NCBI GenBank assembly: GCA_008729055.1
Contig: SDUX01000006.1
Coordinates: 1,807,501 to 1,871,500, forward strand
Direction of reading: 5' to 3'
DNA from: Pyropia haitanensis
Taxonomy: Eukaryota; Rhodophyta; Bangiophyceae; Bangiales; Bangiaceae
DNA: 64,000 nt
The notes beneath the pieces were generated by a model that saw only the letters and a program-made list of their open reading frames with translations, had not been told where the DNA came from and made no database searches. The position numbers and the translations under genes are program-made. This document shows, in pieces, positions 19,670 through 30,605 of this stretch (the stretch's first letter is position 1; every line of letters starts with the position of its first letter).

Positions 19670-22600
19670 TCAATCAGCGTCCCCCACCTCCACCTGCCAC
19701 GCGAGCAGCGCGTCGACCGCCTCAGCAACGTTGCCCCGCGCGGAACGGAGGGCGTCGAGCAGCGGCGCGCCGTCGATGGCAAATCCCATGGCGTCCAGCT
19801 CGGCGAGTGCCGACTCCTCCGCGGGCGTCGGCAAAGCCGCCGCCACCGACAACGACGCCGCCCCGCGGCCGCCGCGGGAGCGGCTGGCAGGGGCGACGGC
19901 GGCGGCGGCCGCCGCTGCCTTGACCGGCCGCCGCGCCGCCCGGCTGCCGCCGCCAGCCGCCGGCGCGCGGGCCGCCGCGCCCAAGCCGCCGCGAGCGTCG
20001 CGCCCCCCCCTCCGGCCGACCGCCGCCGCCGCTACCGCGGACGGCGGCTCGTCAGCGCCGCCGCCGCCCGCAGCGCCCGCAAAGACGCGGCCCGAGCGGG
20101 TGGCGCGCTGGCCCTTGGCGGCCATCGCCGCCGCGCGCGCCACGTCGGCGGCCGCGGCGCGCGCCTCGACCGCCGCGGCCGCCAAGTCGTCCGTGTCGAG
20201 CGCGCGGCGGGTGACCTCCGCGTCGACGTCGGGGGCCAGCCACGGCGGCACGCCGCGGGCGCCGCCCAGCGGCAGCACTTTCCGGGGGGGGAGCGCCCGC
20301 AGCGCCGCCGCGTCGGTGGCGTCCCGCGCAAGGAGGGCGTCCCAGCGGGCAGCGGCAGCGACAGGGTCGGCGTCGTCGCCAACGCCGCCGTCGGCGTCGG
20401 AAGACGAGCCCGCCGCGTCCGACGCGCCGTCCACGGCCATGACGGCGGGGGAGGCGCGGCGGCTCGACGCGGCTGACCCCTTGGCTGACCCACCGCCGCC
20501 GCCGCCACCACCAAAGACGGCCGCCGCGAGGGCGCGCTTCCCCTTGGAAGCCGCCGCCACGCGCTCGTCGACGCTGCCCGTCACGCACAGGCGGAGGGTG
20601 AGCACCGAGCGGCTCTGACCCATTCGGTCGGCGCGGGCCACCGCCTGGGCATCAGCGGCGGGGTTGGCGTCACTGTCCACCAAGATGACAGTGTCGGCTG
20701 ACTGGAGGTTGAGGCCCAGCCCGCCCGCACGAGTGGAAAGGAGAAAGACCGACACGTCTGCAGCGGGGGTGGCACCCACCACCGACACTTCGTTGTCGGC
20801 AGCGGCAGCGGCGCCGGCTGCCCCGGCAGGTGACGGCGAGCGAGTGTGGGTGGCCGAACGGCTGCGGGAGGCGGTCCCGCCACGGCCAAAAGATGCCACC
20901 GCCGCCGCGCGTGCATCACGGCTGACCCCCCCGTCTAGCCGCACATAAGGCAGGTGCAAGCCATGCTGCAGCAGCCGCTCAATCATATCCAGCGATGCGG
21001 TCATGCCCGAGAAGAGCAGCACCTGGTGACCCGCCGCCACCAACCGGGGAAGCGCGTAGTGGAGAAAGCGCAGCTTCGCGGAAGGGGGGACCAGAACCGA
21101 TGGTGTCGTGTGGGCACCCGCCGGCCCTTCTTCGTCCAGGGACGTGAGAACTGGTGGCGCAAGCGCCGGCGACAGCAGCCAGGGATGCATGGCTACCCGC
21201 CGCAGAGCTGGCAGCGCGTTGGCAGACGTCGCGGTCAGGTAGCGTGCCAGAGCTACCTGCACTGCCGACGGCGCCAGCCGCACCTGTACCTCGGCAGCGC
21301 CACGAGCGCCCCCATCACCTGCCGCGTCACTTCCCCCGTCGGCTGCCGGAGAGGGCGCAATGTCCGCCTTGGTCCGCCGCAGCAGGAACGGCTTGGCCGC
21401 CGCGTGTAGTCGTTCAATGACCTGCGCCACAAACGCCTCGCCCGCGTCATCCAGTACCACGTCCACGTCGGCGCCAAAGACCGCGGGCGCCACGAACGAC
21501 AGCAGCGACCACAGCTCGTTGACATTGTTGGCCAGTGGCGTGCCCGTCAACAGGAGCATCCGCTGATGCGCCAGCCGCCGTAGTGCTGCAGGCAGCCGGG
21601 ACGTCGATCGCTTCAGCCGCTGCGCCTCATCGACCACCACGCAGTCCCACTCGACGGCGCGCAGGGCGGCCAATGGGTCGGAAAAGCGCTCCTCCGTGCC
21701 AGAGCCGCCACCAATGCCTAGGACATCCCGGAGGGCCAGCTCGTAGGACGTCACAAAGACATCACAGGCAGACAAGGTAGCCGTGAAGTCCTCCCCAAAC
21801 CGTACATCAGGCGCTCCTGAGTGGACGTGCACGGCCAGGGAGCGGGGATACCACGTTGCCGCCTCGGCCTCCCACTGCCCCACCACGGACAGCGGCACGA
21901 TGACGAGGTGCTGAGGACGACGGCGGGGCCGGCGGCCCTGTGGCAGCTTGGGGCCTTTGCCTTTCGCCGACGCTGCTGCGGGGGCCGCCGCCTTTGCCAC
22001 CGCGACAAGCACGGCCAGCGTCTGTACCGTCTTTCCCAGCCCCATCTCATCCGCAAGGATACCATTGCGACCTGACGCGCGGAGCTCGAGCATCCACCGC
22101 ACCCCCTTCAGTTGGTGCGGCTTAAGGCGCAGGTGGCTGTCGTCCGACGCGTCGGGAAAGGCAAGCACGTCGTCTTCCTCCCCGTCGCTAGCCGCCACGA
22201 GAGCCGCCTCGGCGCGCTCCACCGCATCGGACAGGGGCAGCTCGGTGCGTGCAGGGGGCTCCTCCGACGGCTCGCGCACGCGTGGCCGGCGACTCCGGCG
22301 CGACCCTTTTGCCGCCCATGTCGCCGCTCCCTCGCGTTCCGAGTCGGTCAAGTCGGCAAGCGCATCACCAAGGGAAACACCCAGGGCGTCGGCCTCCTCT
22401 GCCGCCTCCTCGTCACTGCCTGAAAGGCTGGCCAAGTCGGCCGCGACCGCCTCCACCTCGGAGCTACCCGCTGCATCGTCAGCCGAGTCGTCGCGGGCCA
22501 CGAAGGCATCCATACTCCCCCCGCTGCCGTCAATGTCGCTGTCCTCAGGCAGCCACGCGGGGCCACGTACTCGCTTGGCAGCGCCCTTTTTCTTTTTGGA

Positions 22601-23791
22601 CGCCCGCACCCGCAATGGCGGCGACGGCGAATCGTCCTCGTCAGGGAGATCGCCAAAAGCAGTGACCTTGCGGGCGGCACCCCCCCCTACTCGCCGCCGC
22701 TTCCTTCCGACCCGCACGTCACGGCGGCCGCGAGCCTCACGCGCAAGGGCCTTGGTCTGACCCGCAGGAGGGCGGGAGGGTGCCCACGGGGAGGGTTTAC
22801 GCAGGCCTGACGGCGCCGCAGCGACTGACGGTATCAGGGACTTGGTGGTGAGAGGACGCTGGAGCCGTCTCCGCACAACCGCCTCCCGCGCCATCTCGGC
22901 TTCCTCCGCCGCCGCGGCCTCCCAGTCGTCGTCGAAATCGTCATCGTCATCAGCAGCCAACGCAGCGACCGCCTGACCAGACGAGCCATGCTTGGCCGCC
23001 GCGCCGCCGGCAGAAGCGCCTCGTCTCCGACGAACCGCTGCCGCGCTCGGCCCGCCGCCCTCATCCGGGCTCTCCCGCCCCACACACAGCATCCCGTCAG
23101 CATCACTGTAGTCCGTCCCCGCCTCATCCTCTGCAGCCTGGAGTGCCCGGGCCAACCGCTCGTCGTCAGCCAGCGCCGACGCCCGCTGCCGAGCCGCCCC
23201 CTCGTCCAGGCCCGCCACCGTGGCAGCCGCGTCCTCCTCGTCTTGGAGCAGCTTGGCCAGCGCTGTGTCCTCCTCCAGGCCATTGCCCGTGTCGCTGTCA
23301 GCTGCCGGTGCCCCGCCAGCCAACGAGTCGATAAACGAAGCCGGAGGGGGAGAGGCGGCAGGATCACCCCCACCAGGGGGCCGCCTCGCCGTGTCGAGGT
23401 AGCCGACGCGAATCCCAAAGTTGCTGTCATCAGCGTCGGGGTCCTCACACGGGGCGACCGCTCGTGGACGGGGTGGGGTGGGGTTCGCCGCGTCGCCACG
23501 AGCAACTGGACGAGGCAGTGGCATCAGAGACACTGCGGGGGGGAGGGCCGCTCGGTCACCCCTCGCGCTTGGCCGGTGGGCGGCTGGGGCGCCCGCCAAG
23601 GCCACAGGCGGCACCACAGGGGACCTGCCAGCAGCGGGTGGTGGACGGCCGGCCGGCGGCGAATTGGCCCGACGCGGCTCTGCATCAGCAGGCAACAGCG
23701 ACCGCCGTTCCCGCTCCGCGGATATGTCCGCCCATGACGGGACGCGGATGCGGCCGTCCAGGCTGTACAGGCTCGCCGAGCGGGGCGCCAT
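19670..23791 (-). CDS. SNF2-family chromatin-remodelling ATPase with ubiquitin-binding-like motifs
   Basis: Predicted 1373-residue Snf2 DNA translocase. The N-terminal ~540 residues are acidic, Ser/Asp-rich and basic by turns, with Lys/Arg clusters that could be nuclear signals. The ATPase begins near residue 565 (LKPHQLKGVRWMLEL). Motif I is DEMGLGKT with K587, motif II is DEAQ at D721, motif III is LLLTGTPLANN, and the helicase C lobe ends with STRAGGLGLNLQSADTVI and ARADRMGQ. Two helices near residues 172-186 (ALAKLLQDEED) and 206-223 (DDERLARALQAAEDE) resemble ubiquitin-binding MIU/UIM helices. The last ~45 residues (AELDAMGF...GNVAEAVDALL) resemble a UBA domain. The subfamily is uncertain: the SLLSFV segment recalls ALC1/CHD1L, while the ubiquitin-reader idea recalls Fun30/SMARCAD1, which carries CUE domains. 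No macro, chromo, bromo or SANT domain is visible. The gene is intronless. Confidence 0.93.
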   Translation of the reverse strand: MAPRSASLYSLDGRIRVPSWADISAERERRSLLPADAEPRRANSPPAGRPPPAAGRSPVVPPVALAGAPAAHRPSARGDRAALPPAVSLMPLPRPVARGDAANPTPPRPRAVAPCEDPDADDSNFGIRVGYLDTARRPPGGGDPAASPPPASFIDSLAGGAPAADSDTGNGLEEDTALAKLLQDEEDAAATVAGLDEGAARQRASALADDERLARALQAAEDEAGTDYSDADGMLCVGRESPDEGGGPSAAAVRRRRGASAGGAAAKHGSSGQAVAALAADDDDDFDDDWEAAAAEEAEMAREAVVRRRLQRPLTTKSLIPSVAAAPSGLRKPSPWAPSRPPAGQTKALAREARGRRDVRVGRKRRRVGGGAARKVTAFGDLPDEDDSPSPPLRVRASKKKKGAAKRVRGPAWLPEDSDIDGSGGSMDAFVARDDSADDAAGSSEVEAVAADLASLSGSDEEAAEEADALGVSLGDALADLTDSEREGAATWAAKGSRRSRRPRVREPSEEPPARTELPLSDAVERAEAALVAASDGEEDDVLAFPDASDDSHLRLKPHQLKGVRWMLELRASGRNGILADEMGLGKTVQTLAVLVAVAKAAAPAAASAKGKGPKLPQGRRPRRRPQHLVIVPLSVVGQWEAEAATWYPRSLAVHVHSGAPDVRFGEDFTATLSACDVFVTSYELALRDVLGIGGGSGTEERFSDPLAALRAVEWDCVVVDEAQRLKRSTSRLPAALRRLAHQRMLLLTGTPLANNVNELWSLLSFVAPAVFGADVDVVLDDAGEAFVAQVIERLHAAAKPFLLRRTKADIAPSPAADGGSDAAGDGGARGAAEVQVRLAPSAVQVALARYLTATSANALPALRRVAMHPWLLSPALAPPVLTSLDEEGPAGAHTTPSVLVPPSAKLRFLHYALPRLVAAGHQVLLFSGMTASLDMIERLLQHGLHLPYVRLDGGVSRDARAAAVASFGRGGTASRSRSATHTRSPSPAGAAGAAAAADNEVSVVGATPAADVSVFLLSTRAGGLGLNLQSADTVILVDSDANPAADAQAVARADRMGQSRSVLTLRLCVTGSVDERVAAASKGKRALAAAVFGGGGGGGGSAKGSAASSRRASPAVMAVDGASDAAGSSSDADGGVGDDADPVAAAARWDALLARDATDAAALRALPPRKVLPLGGARGVPPWLAPDVDAEVTRRALDTDDLAAAAVEARAAAADVARAAAMAAKGQRATRSGRVFAGAAGGGGADEPPSAVAAAAVGRRGGRDARGGLGAAARAPAAGGGSRAARRPVKAAAAAAAVAPASRSRGGRGAASLSVAAALPTPAEESALAELDAMGFAIDGAPLLDALRSARGNVAEAVDALLAWQVEVGDAD

Positions 23792-24442
23792 TGCACATGC
23801 CCGGACAGAGAAAGACAGGGGGATAAAAGCTCACAGTAAAGAGGAGATGAGCACAGTGGATATCACAGGGGGGCGAGCGGCCGATGCAGAGGCACGCAAC
23901 GGAAGAAAGCAGCCGACGCGTCGCGTGTGGGACGGCGACGACGGACCGCCGATACCCGCTTGAACGGCTGGGACGGGCTGCGGTGACACGCGAGCCCAGT
24001 GTCAACCCGCACAGCGGACTCTTCGGCGTGGCGCGCCGACCCAGCCCGTCAGAGGTTGGGGTCTGCTGGGACACGTTGCTGACACCTCCCCGTTGACGAA
24101 TCAGACCCATTCGCGCGAACGACCAGCCATGCTCTGACAGTCCCTGGCGGATGCATTCTACGTTGCCTCTGTTTCTAATCGCGGACACAATGGATGCATC
24201 CCAGTTTGGTGCAAATGGAGCGGCACAGAAGGACCAGCTGTGTAGTGCAGCACGTGTGGCGCAGTGGCCGCTGCGCGTTTTAAGGCGCGACTTGCACTCT
24301 ACGAAGACGTGAAGTGAAAACGGACCAAACAGAGAACAACAATATGTCACGACCCCGTCCTGTTTCGCAGCCGCGGCACAAAACACTAGCCCCAACCAAC
24401 ATACATCGCCCTTCCCACACCCCACCGTACCAGTCAACCTCC
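23792..24442. other. Intergenic between SNF2 start and galactokinase stop
   Basis: Upstream region of the SNF2 gene, with a C/T-rich minus-strand leader at about 23793-23830, and 3' region of galactokinase. It is more A+T-rich than average, especially 24160-24360. No gene is seen. Confidence 0.55.
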
Positions 24443-26082
24443 TTAGCTCTCGGCCGGCACCTCGAGCACCCGCGCCCCCGCCCCGGCACGAGTCACAAAG
24501 CAAGTGGCCTTCACTCCCCCGCTGGCCGCCGGGTACTCCGCCTCTACCGCCGCTAGCAATGCGTCCACCGCCTCGCGCTTGGCCAGTGAGACGGTGCAGC
24601 CGCCAAAGCCGCCCCCTGTGATGCGCGAACCAAACACGCCATCCACCTTGCACGCAATCTCCACGAGCGCGTCAATTTCGGGCACCGACACCTCGTAGTC
24701 GTCACGAAGCGACGCGTGGGACTCGCCCATGAGGCGGCCGACGGTGACAAAGTCGCCCGCTTCCAGGGCCTTGCGTGCCTCCTGTGTGCGCACGTCCTCA
24801 CTGATCACGTGGTGCGCACGCGCGCGGGTCTTGGGGTCCAGGTCGTCAGACACGCTCGCAAGCATGTCGAGGGTGGCGTCCCGGAGGGCCTTGACTGGCT
24901 TCTCCTCTGACCCGTGCTTTGCTGCAATAGCCTTGACCGCCGCCTTGCACGAGTCACGGCGCTCAGGGTACTCGGACCCAGACAGGTCATGCTCCACGTG
25001 CGAGTTGGTCACCACAATCACCACTGACGGATCCGACAGAGGCACGGGCGTGACCTCGTGGGAGCGGCAGTCAATGAGGAGCGCTGAGCCGGCAGTCGCC
25101 CGCGACGAGATGAGCTGATCCATGATGCCGCACGGCACCTTGGCGTACTCGTGCTCGGTGGCCTGCCCACGGAGGGCGCGCTCCGTCGCATCCAAGGGCT
25201 TGGAGGTCAGGGCTTCGAGGAAGGCCCCGGTGGACATCTAGAATAGTAGAGAGGCCCATGTCGGGATGTGACACAAGGGGGCAGGGACAGGAAAACAGAC
25301 AAAGAGTCGAGAACAACGTGCACATTAGTGACTGATTACCCAAAGCGCAACAGCGCGCGCGCCACCCTCCCACAGCATCGGCCAAGGCATGCCGGACAGC
25401 CAGCCAGCAACTGCGCAATACAGCCACAGGCCCCACAGCTCGCAAACCTGCACAATCCACAGCATCGCACGCCTTGCCGTCGGCTGTACACCTTCCGCAA
25501 GCCATCCCCCCCCTCCCATCCCTCCCAGCTCGCTTCCCATCCCCTTAAGCACCCTTCTCTTCTCCGCCCCCGCTCGCACGTCAGGTCCGCAACACGTACC
25601 TCCAAAGCGGCCGACGATGACACCCCCCCACCAATGGGCACATCAGACACAAACGCCGCGTCAAAGGCCGGGATTCCCCCTTCCTCCGCCTTCTCCGCCG
25701 CGCGCACGTACATGGCGACCATGCCGACCACATAGTTGGCCCACTTGCGGTCTCCGCTTAGAGGCTTCACGTCGCCGGCCACATCAAACTCGACAACGTC
25801 GCCTTCAAACGCCTCGCATACGACCCGGCTCTTGGTGCCTTCCCCGCCCGCCCGGCGCGCGCCAACCATGTAGGTGCTCTTTTCCAGGGCCAGGGGGAAC
25901 ACCCACCCATCATTGTAGTCCGTGTGCTCGCCAATGAGGTTCACCCGGCCGGGCGCCGCGGCAGCGACTGCCGGACGAGCGCCGTCGTACGTCTTGGCAA
26001 ATAGCTCAGTGGCGCGTGCGACGCCAGCCGCGTCGGCGTCGGCCACGGCCTTCGCCGCCGCCGCCGCTGCGTCGTCCGACAT
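24443..26082 (-). CDS. GALK: Galactokinase, two exons
   Basis: Joined exons 26082-25600 and 25237-24443 give 425 residues. Galactokinase phosphorylates galactose at C1 with ATP, the entry step of the Leloir pathway, in the cytosol. All three GHMP-kinase motifs are present: galactokinase signature GRVNLIGEHTDYNDGWVFP near residue 45, ATP-binding VPIGGGVSSSAALE just before the splice junction, and SRITGGGFGGCTVSL near the C-terminus. The intron (25599-25238) begins GTACGT and ends TCTAG. Splicing is phase 0 and restores the family sequence SSSAALE-MSTGAFLEAL, which supports the model strongly. The start MSDDAAAAA is preceded by a C/T-rich leader. An in-frame ATG at 26172 would add 30 residues resembling a targeting peptide, but galactokinases normally lack one. 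In red algae galactose turnover links to floridoside and cell-wall galactans; that connection is inference. Confidence 0.95.
25238..25599 (-). other. Spliceosomal intron of galactokinase (362 bases)
   Basis: GTACGT donor at 25599 and TAG acceptor ending at 25238. The intron interrupts the coding sequence immediately after the conserved SSSAALE motif in phase 0. Stop codons in the frames reading through it show that retention would truncate the enzyme. Confidence 0.9.
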
Positions 26083-26619
26083 GGTGGATGCGGGAAGAAG
26101 GGAGGGCGTGAAGAGATTGCCACCAAGAACAAGACGGAAGATGCGATACGCTGGCTGCCGGTAGGGGAACAAGCCTGGTCAAGGTGCGAAGCGACCTCCA
26201 CGTGAGGGATCAAGGAGAGGTGGTGACAGCAGATGTTTTGCACCAGGCGGTTCCAGTTGAGTTGTGCATTGCCTCTTTTTCACAAAAGATGGTCCGATTC
26301 ATGATTTTCAATATTTTCAACGGATGCGCTCCAGTCTGGCTGTATATCAGTTGCGTATTGTACAGTTTATACTGACAGTAACTTCTCTTCTTGTGAATGT
26401 GACCGCATTCAATTCCTCTCTTATGATTGGCTGCTGTCTTGGATGTTCAATCAAAAAAGTCCCATGCGGCTGTGTCAGCACGAATTGAGCTGTACTGGAC
26501 GCGTCAATAGATCCAGGCCGACACCGATCGCGGCACCGATGACGAGCCATCTTTATGCGGCGCCTTGGCGGGCGTCGCGTTCAACCCCGCTCGCCTCTGG
26601 TCGCTCGACGTCCGCCATC
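26083..26619. promoter_or_regulatory. Divergent promoter region, galactokinase / ER DnaJ
   Basis: The two genes start back to back here. The central part (about 26240-26470) is distinctly A+T-rich, with runs such as TTTTTCACAAAAGA, against the very G+C-rich background. This makes it a good candidate for a shared bidirectional promoter. No specific factor site can be named. Confidence 0.5.
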
Positions 26620-27939
26620 ATGTCCGCACCACCCTCACGCTGCACCACCAGAGAGTCGTCTGCGGCGTCTTCTGGCGGGGGTGCTCGCCCAGGTTGGCGG
26701 CGACTTCGGCCAAGGCCTCGGCGGGTGGCTCAGGGAGGCGGCGGCTTTAAGCTGCCTTTGTGGTTTGGTCTTCTGCTCTTCTACCTGCTGCTGGCGGACC
26801 GAGTGGCCATTGCGCGGGCATCTTCGCGGGACCTATATGAAGTCCTCGGCGTGGGTCGCTCCGCCGATGCGGCCACCATTAAGCGCGCTTTCCGCAAGCT
26901 GTCGATCAAGTACCACCCCGACAAGAACGCGGGGGACAAAGCGGCCGAGTCTGCCTACGTGGAGATTACGTCGGCGTACGAGGTGCTATCCAACCCTCAA
27001 AAGCGAAACGTGTATGACCGTCATGGTCACGAGGGACTGCGGAATAATGGCGGCGGCCGCGGCGGGGGAAGTCCCTTTGGGGATGACGGCGACGAGGGCG
27101 GCTTTTTTGAGAACTTTTTTGGGGGCGGCGGCGGGCGGCGGCAGCGGCAAGAGGCGCGTAGCCCCGACCTAGTCATTCCTCTGACTGTCTCCCTGGAGGC
27201 CATGTACAACGGGGAGGTGATCCAAGCGTCGCGCAAGCGCCAGGTCATCTGTTCATCCTGGTCTGACTGTGAGTCCCGCTGCACCACTTGTGGCGGCAGC
27301 GGCTTCACTGTCACGACGCGGCGCATTGGGCCGGGGTTCATCCAGCAGATGCGCTCGCCTTGCCCTGCGTGTGGGGGCTCCGGCAAGATTGTCACCGAGT
27401 GCTCCACCTGTCCTCACGGCCAGTTTGAACAGGCCGAGCAGGTGCTGCTGATTGAGATTGTGCGTGGCGCCTATGACGGCCAGCGCGTTGCGTTTGAAGA
27501 GATGGCCGACGAGCTCCCGGGCCATGTGACCGGCGCGCTCGAGTTTGAGCTGGACGCCGCGCCGCACCCGACGTTCCGCCGCGAGGGGGACGACCTCCAC
27601 GTGCGCATGTCGCTGTCCCTGGCCGAGGCGTTGGTGGGCGTTGACCGAACGGTCACGCAGCTAGACGGGCGGTCGGTGTCAGTGCAGCTGTCGGGTGTAA
27701 CGCGGCCGCTGCAGACGTACCGGGTGGCCGGGGAGGGGATGCCCCGCCCAGACAGCGACGGCGCAGGGGATATGGTGGTGACCTTTTGGGTCGAGTTCCC
27801 CCAACGGCTGACGGACGCGCAGCGAAAGGTGGTGCTCGAGACGTTTGGGTCGCCGCCCGCGGCTTCCGAGGCGTCGACTGAGTCCGAGCCAGCCGCGAGC
27901 ACCGCGGGGGAGGCAGACGCGTCCAAGGAGGACTTGTAA
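26620..27939 (+). CDS. ER-luminal DnaJ co-chaperone (ERdj3/DNAJB11-like)
   Basis: Predicted 439-residue class I-type J-protein, a co-chaperone that stimulates Hsp70 (BiP in the ER) and binds unfolded clients. A hydrophobic stretch (FKLPLWFGLLLFYLLLADRV) precedes the J domain and should act as signal peptide or anchor. The J domain starts DLYEVLGVGRSADAATIKRA, with HPD at H99-D101. A Gly/Phe-rich linker follows, then a cysteine-rich region with two CxxCxGxG repeats and further cysteines around RIGPGFIQQM, a hallmark shared with ERdj3. The C-terminal substrate domain includes HPTFRREGDDLHVRM and TQLDGRSVSV. A low-complexity Ser/Ala tail ends in KEDL, close to an ER-retrieval tetrapeptide (KDEL/HDEL type) but not exact. 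The start is uncertain: in-frame ATGs also lie at 26443 and 26539. Confidence 0.9.
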   Translation: MSAPPSRCTTRESSAASSGGGARPGWRRLRPRPRRVAQGGGGFKLPLWFGLLLFYLLLADRVAIARASSRDLYEVLGVGRSADAATIKRAFRKLSIKYHPDKNAGDKAAESAYVEITSAYEVLSNPQKRNVYDRHGHEGLRNNGGGRGGGSPFGDDGDEGGFFENFFGGGGGRRQRQEARSPDLVIPLTVSLEAMYNGEVIQASRKRQVICSSWSDCESRCTTCGGSGFTVTTRRIGPGFIQQMRSPCPACGGSGKIVTECSTCPHGQFEQAEQVLLIEIVRGAYDGQRVAFEEMADELPGHVTGALEFELDAAPHPTFRREGDDLHVRMSLSLAEALVGVDRTVTQLDGRSVSVQLSGVTRPLQTYRVAGEGMPRPDSDGAGDMVVTFWVEFPQRLTDAQRKVVLETFGSPPAASEASTESEPAASTAGEADASKEDL

Positions 27940-30605
27940 TGCGCGGCGTAGGGGGGCGAGGGCAGAGGGTCGGCGATGGGGCGTACGAGCAGGGGGGGGG
28001 CGGGTACCTGGTGTCGTGCATCTGCCGTGTGGATCATCATGATGCGTGATGCATCGACTGCGAATGATTGTTGGTCGCGCCCGTGGCGGTCACCCCCGCC
28101 CGTCGCCGTCAGCAGGGCAGTGTCGATGCGGGCATCACGTAGTAGCGGTGGCCACGTTCCCAAGCCCTCGCTGCGGCCCCTCCCGCTCCCCCCCGCCATG
28201 CAACGGGGCTGCCGTGGGCAGTGCGCTTGCGCAGCCTGGGCGGGTCCTCCCCCGCCGTCTCCACCGCCGACCGAGGGGCGAACCCCCGCGCCGCTGTCGA
28301 CACGGGAGGTATTGGGCGGTGCGGGCCGGCGGCGACGCGGCCGTGCGATGCCGGGGGGGGGGAAGGCTTGGTGTGGGGCCCTCCGTCGCTGGCGCGTGAC
28401 GTGTGTGCGCCTGACGCCCGTACGGGGGACTGCTCCTCGACAGGGAAGAAACCCACGCGGCCGCCGCGCCCGTCCTGTGTGTGGCGCCGCGCGGTGCCGG
28501 TCGCTGCCAGCTACGGTCTGCGTGGCCGTAACCTCCACCGCTTGCCCCCCCGACCATAGAGTCTGGCGGCGCGGCAGGGGAAACCCCCGCACCCCAGCCA
28601 GTGGCACCCACGCCACGTCGCACGGCACCCACCCCAGCCATCTGCTTTGTGTGGGATTGTTGGTGCAGAGCTGCCTACGAGGGTGGACGTCCCAAGCATA
28701 TGAACGGTATGCCCTCGCGGCGGGAAGACCCCTCGGCCGGCGACGCATCACACCAGCACCGTCAATACACTACCGTCAACAGGAACTCATCCCCGTTAGA
28801 ACACGCCGCGTTACCCTTGATGTTCGCACTTTACCACAATCCGCTGTACGAACGCACACTCCTCGCCCCCTCAGTTTTGTTTTGGCGCCAGGCATGAGAG
28901 CCGAGGCGCCCCGCCCCCCCCACTCCCCCCCCGCGGTCGGCGACCGCTGCCCGCTGTGGGTCGGCCCCCGGGTCGGCCGCTGAGCGGGCAGCGAGGATGG
29001 TGGCGGCGTCAGCGGCGCCGCGACTCCCAAAGAGCCTCAGGATGGCCACTGGCCTGTCTTCAATGGAGAAAATGCGATGTTGCAAGCCAGTGGCCGACCA
29101 TGGTACGCGCCAAACGGATGTCGTGTGACACCAACTGAGAAGTCCTCCCGGGGAAGGGGCAGGATGGTGTCTTGTTGTCAGGTTTAAGGCGTCATGCGCC
29201 CGCCAAGCTTGGTGGTATCCCGATATCCCTGACAGGGGGGGGGCGTCGGGTAGTTTCGTGAAACCTGTCCGCCTGAGGTGTACACAAAGCGAGGCGTGTA
29301 CGAGACGTGCACCGGCCGTCGTCGGCTTGCACGGTCGTTTGCCTTCGTGCCCCACGCACCTTTTCGACGAGAAGACCGTGGACGTTCCTGTCGACCGCCT
29401 TTTCCTCTCTTCTCTTTCACCTTTCTCTTCATGTTTCTCCTTCTTCTGTCGACCTACGTCGGCGGTGGCTCGCTGTTTACCTTCGTTGGAGGGCGCGGGC
29501 TACCCGCCTCATAACCGACCAAGGCCATGGTCTATTCTGACCTGTACCAAGTGGCACACCCGCGTCTGGCAGGCAGGAGTAGCATGGCCGCCTGCCGGCG
29601 CGCTCAGCTGCGGGGGTGGCCGAATGCGGCAGGCACTGGGATGCAAGTTGCACCCCTCCGCATGGTGGTGGTTCTGCATAGGGGGTGGCCCTACGGGCGC
29701 CAGCCTGGCCCACCGGCCGCGGGGGTGCGCAGCGGGGCCAGTGCCTCCCCGTCGCTTCGCGCCGATAGCCGGTCTGCACGTTCGTGCGGCAGGCGAGCGG
29801 CCGTCGCAGGTCCCTCCTTGAGCAGCATGGGCAGCATGCGATTGGTCCGTTGCGAGGCCATTCTGCCGCAGGCGCCCGTGCCGGTTGGTCGAGCGGCGAG
29901 GCGGCCGTCGGCAGGCTCACAAGCTACGGTTCCACGGCTCGTAACTCAACGCTCGCACGGACGTATCTAACGAGTGGCCAGCGGTCGGGGAGGATCCCAC
30001 CAATCTGGCCTGACCGTCCCTCTCGGCGCAGGCCACGGCCGGGTCCGACTGTAAGATGCGTATCTCACCAGTGAAAGATTCAGAATAAGAGGTGTTCTAT
30101 TGTATCCACTCTTGTGGGTACAGCACCCGACGGGAGGGCCCAGCCGCGACGGTGAGACGAAGCAGCACACACAGTGGACGATTGATAAACTGCCTGACAA
30201 AACTGATCATGGCTGAGAAATGAAAATTGAGTTTCTTTCTGCTCACTTGCATTACACCATCGCATCTCGGCTGCAGCTCGATGGCGATGCAAAGTTTGAC
30301 AGTGCTCGTACGAGGCCGAGGCGCACGAAGGGCAGCGTCGTATCTTGAACCGTCCAGGAGAGGACCAGCCTCACCGTCCCGCGGCGCCCACGCATGCCGC
30401 GCCTTCAACACGACTGGTGTTGGTCACCCGTTCTCCCTCCCCCATGCCCAGCGTTTCCCCCCCCCCTCCTGTTTCACTCCGAAAGGCCCTTTCTTCCCCC
30501 TTCCCCACTATTTGGCCTTTTGGCACCTGTCCCAGTGCTGCCGGTTGCACTCCCTTCCACTGCACCCTCGCCTCCAGTGCGCCACCCCCCTCGCCCCAGT
30601 CCACC
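27940..30605. other. Long intergenic region, no gene recognised
   Basis: About 2.7 kb between two plus-strand genes. Open frames on both strands are Arg/Pro/Ala-rich without domains. A+T-richer patches occur at 28640-28870, 29370-29440 and 30050-30310. The last ~180 bases (30425-30605) are a C/T-rich leader for the phosphoesterase gene. A non-coding RNA cannot be excluded. Confidence 0.5.
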
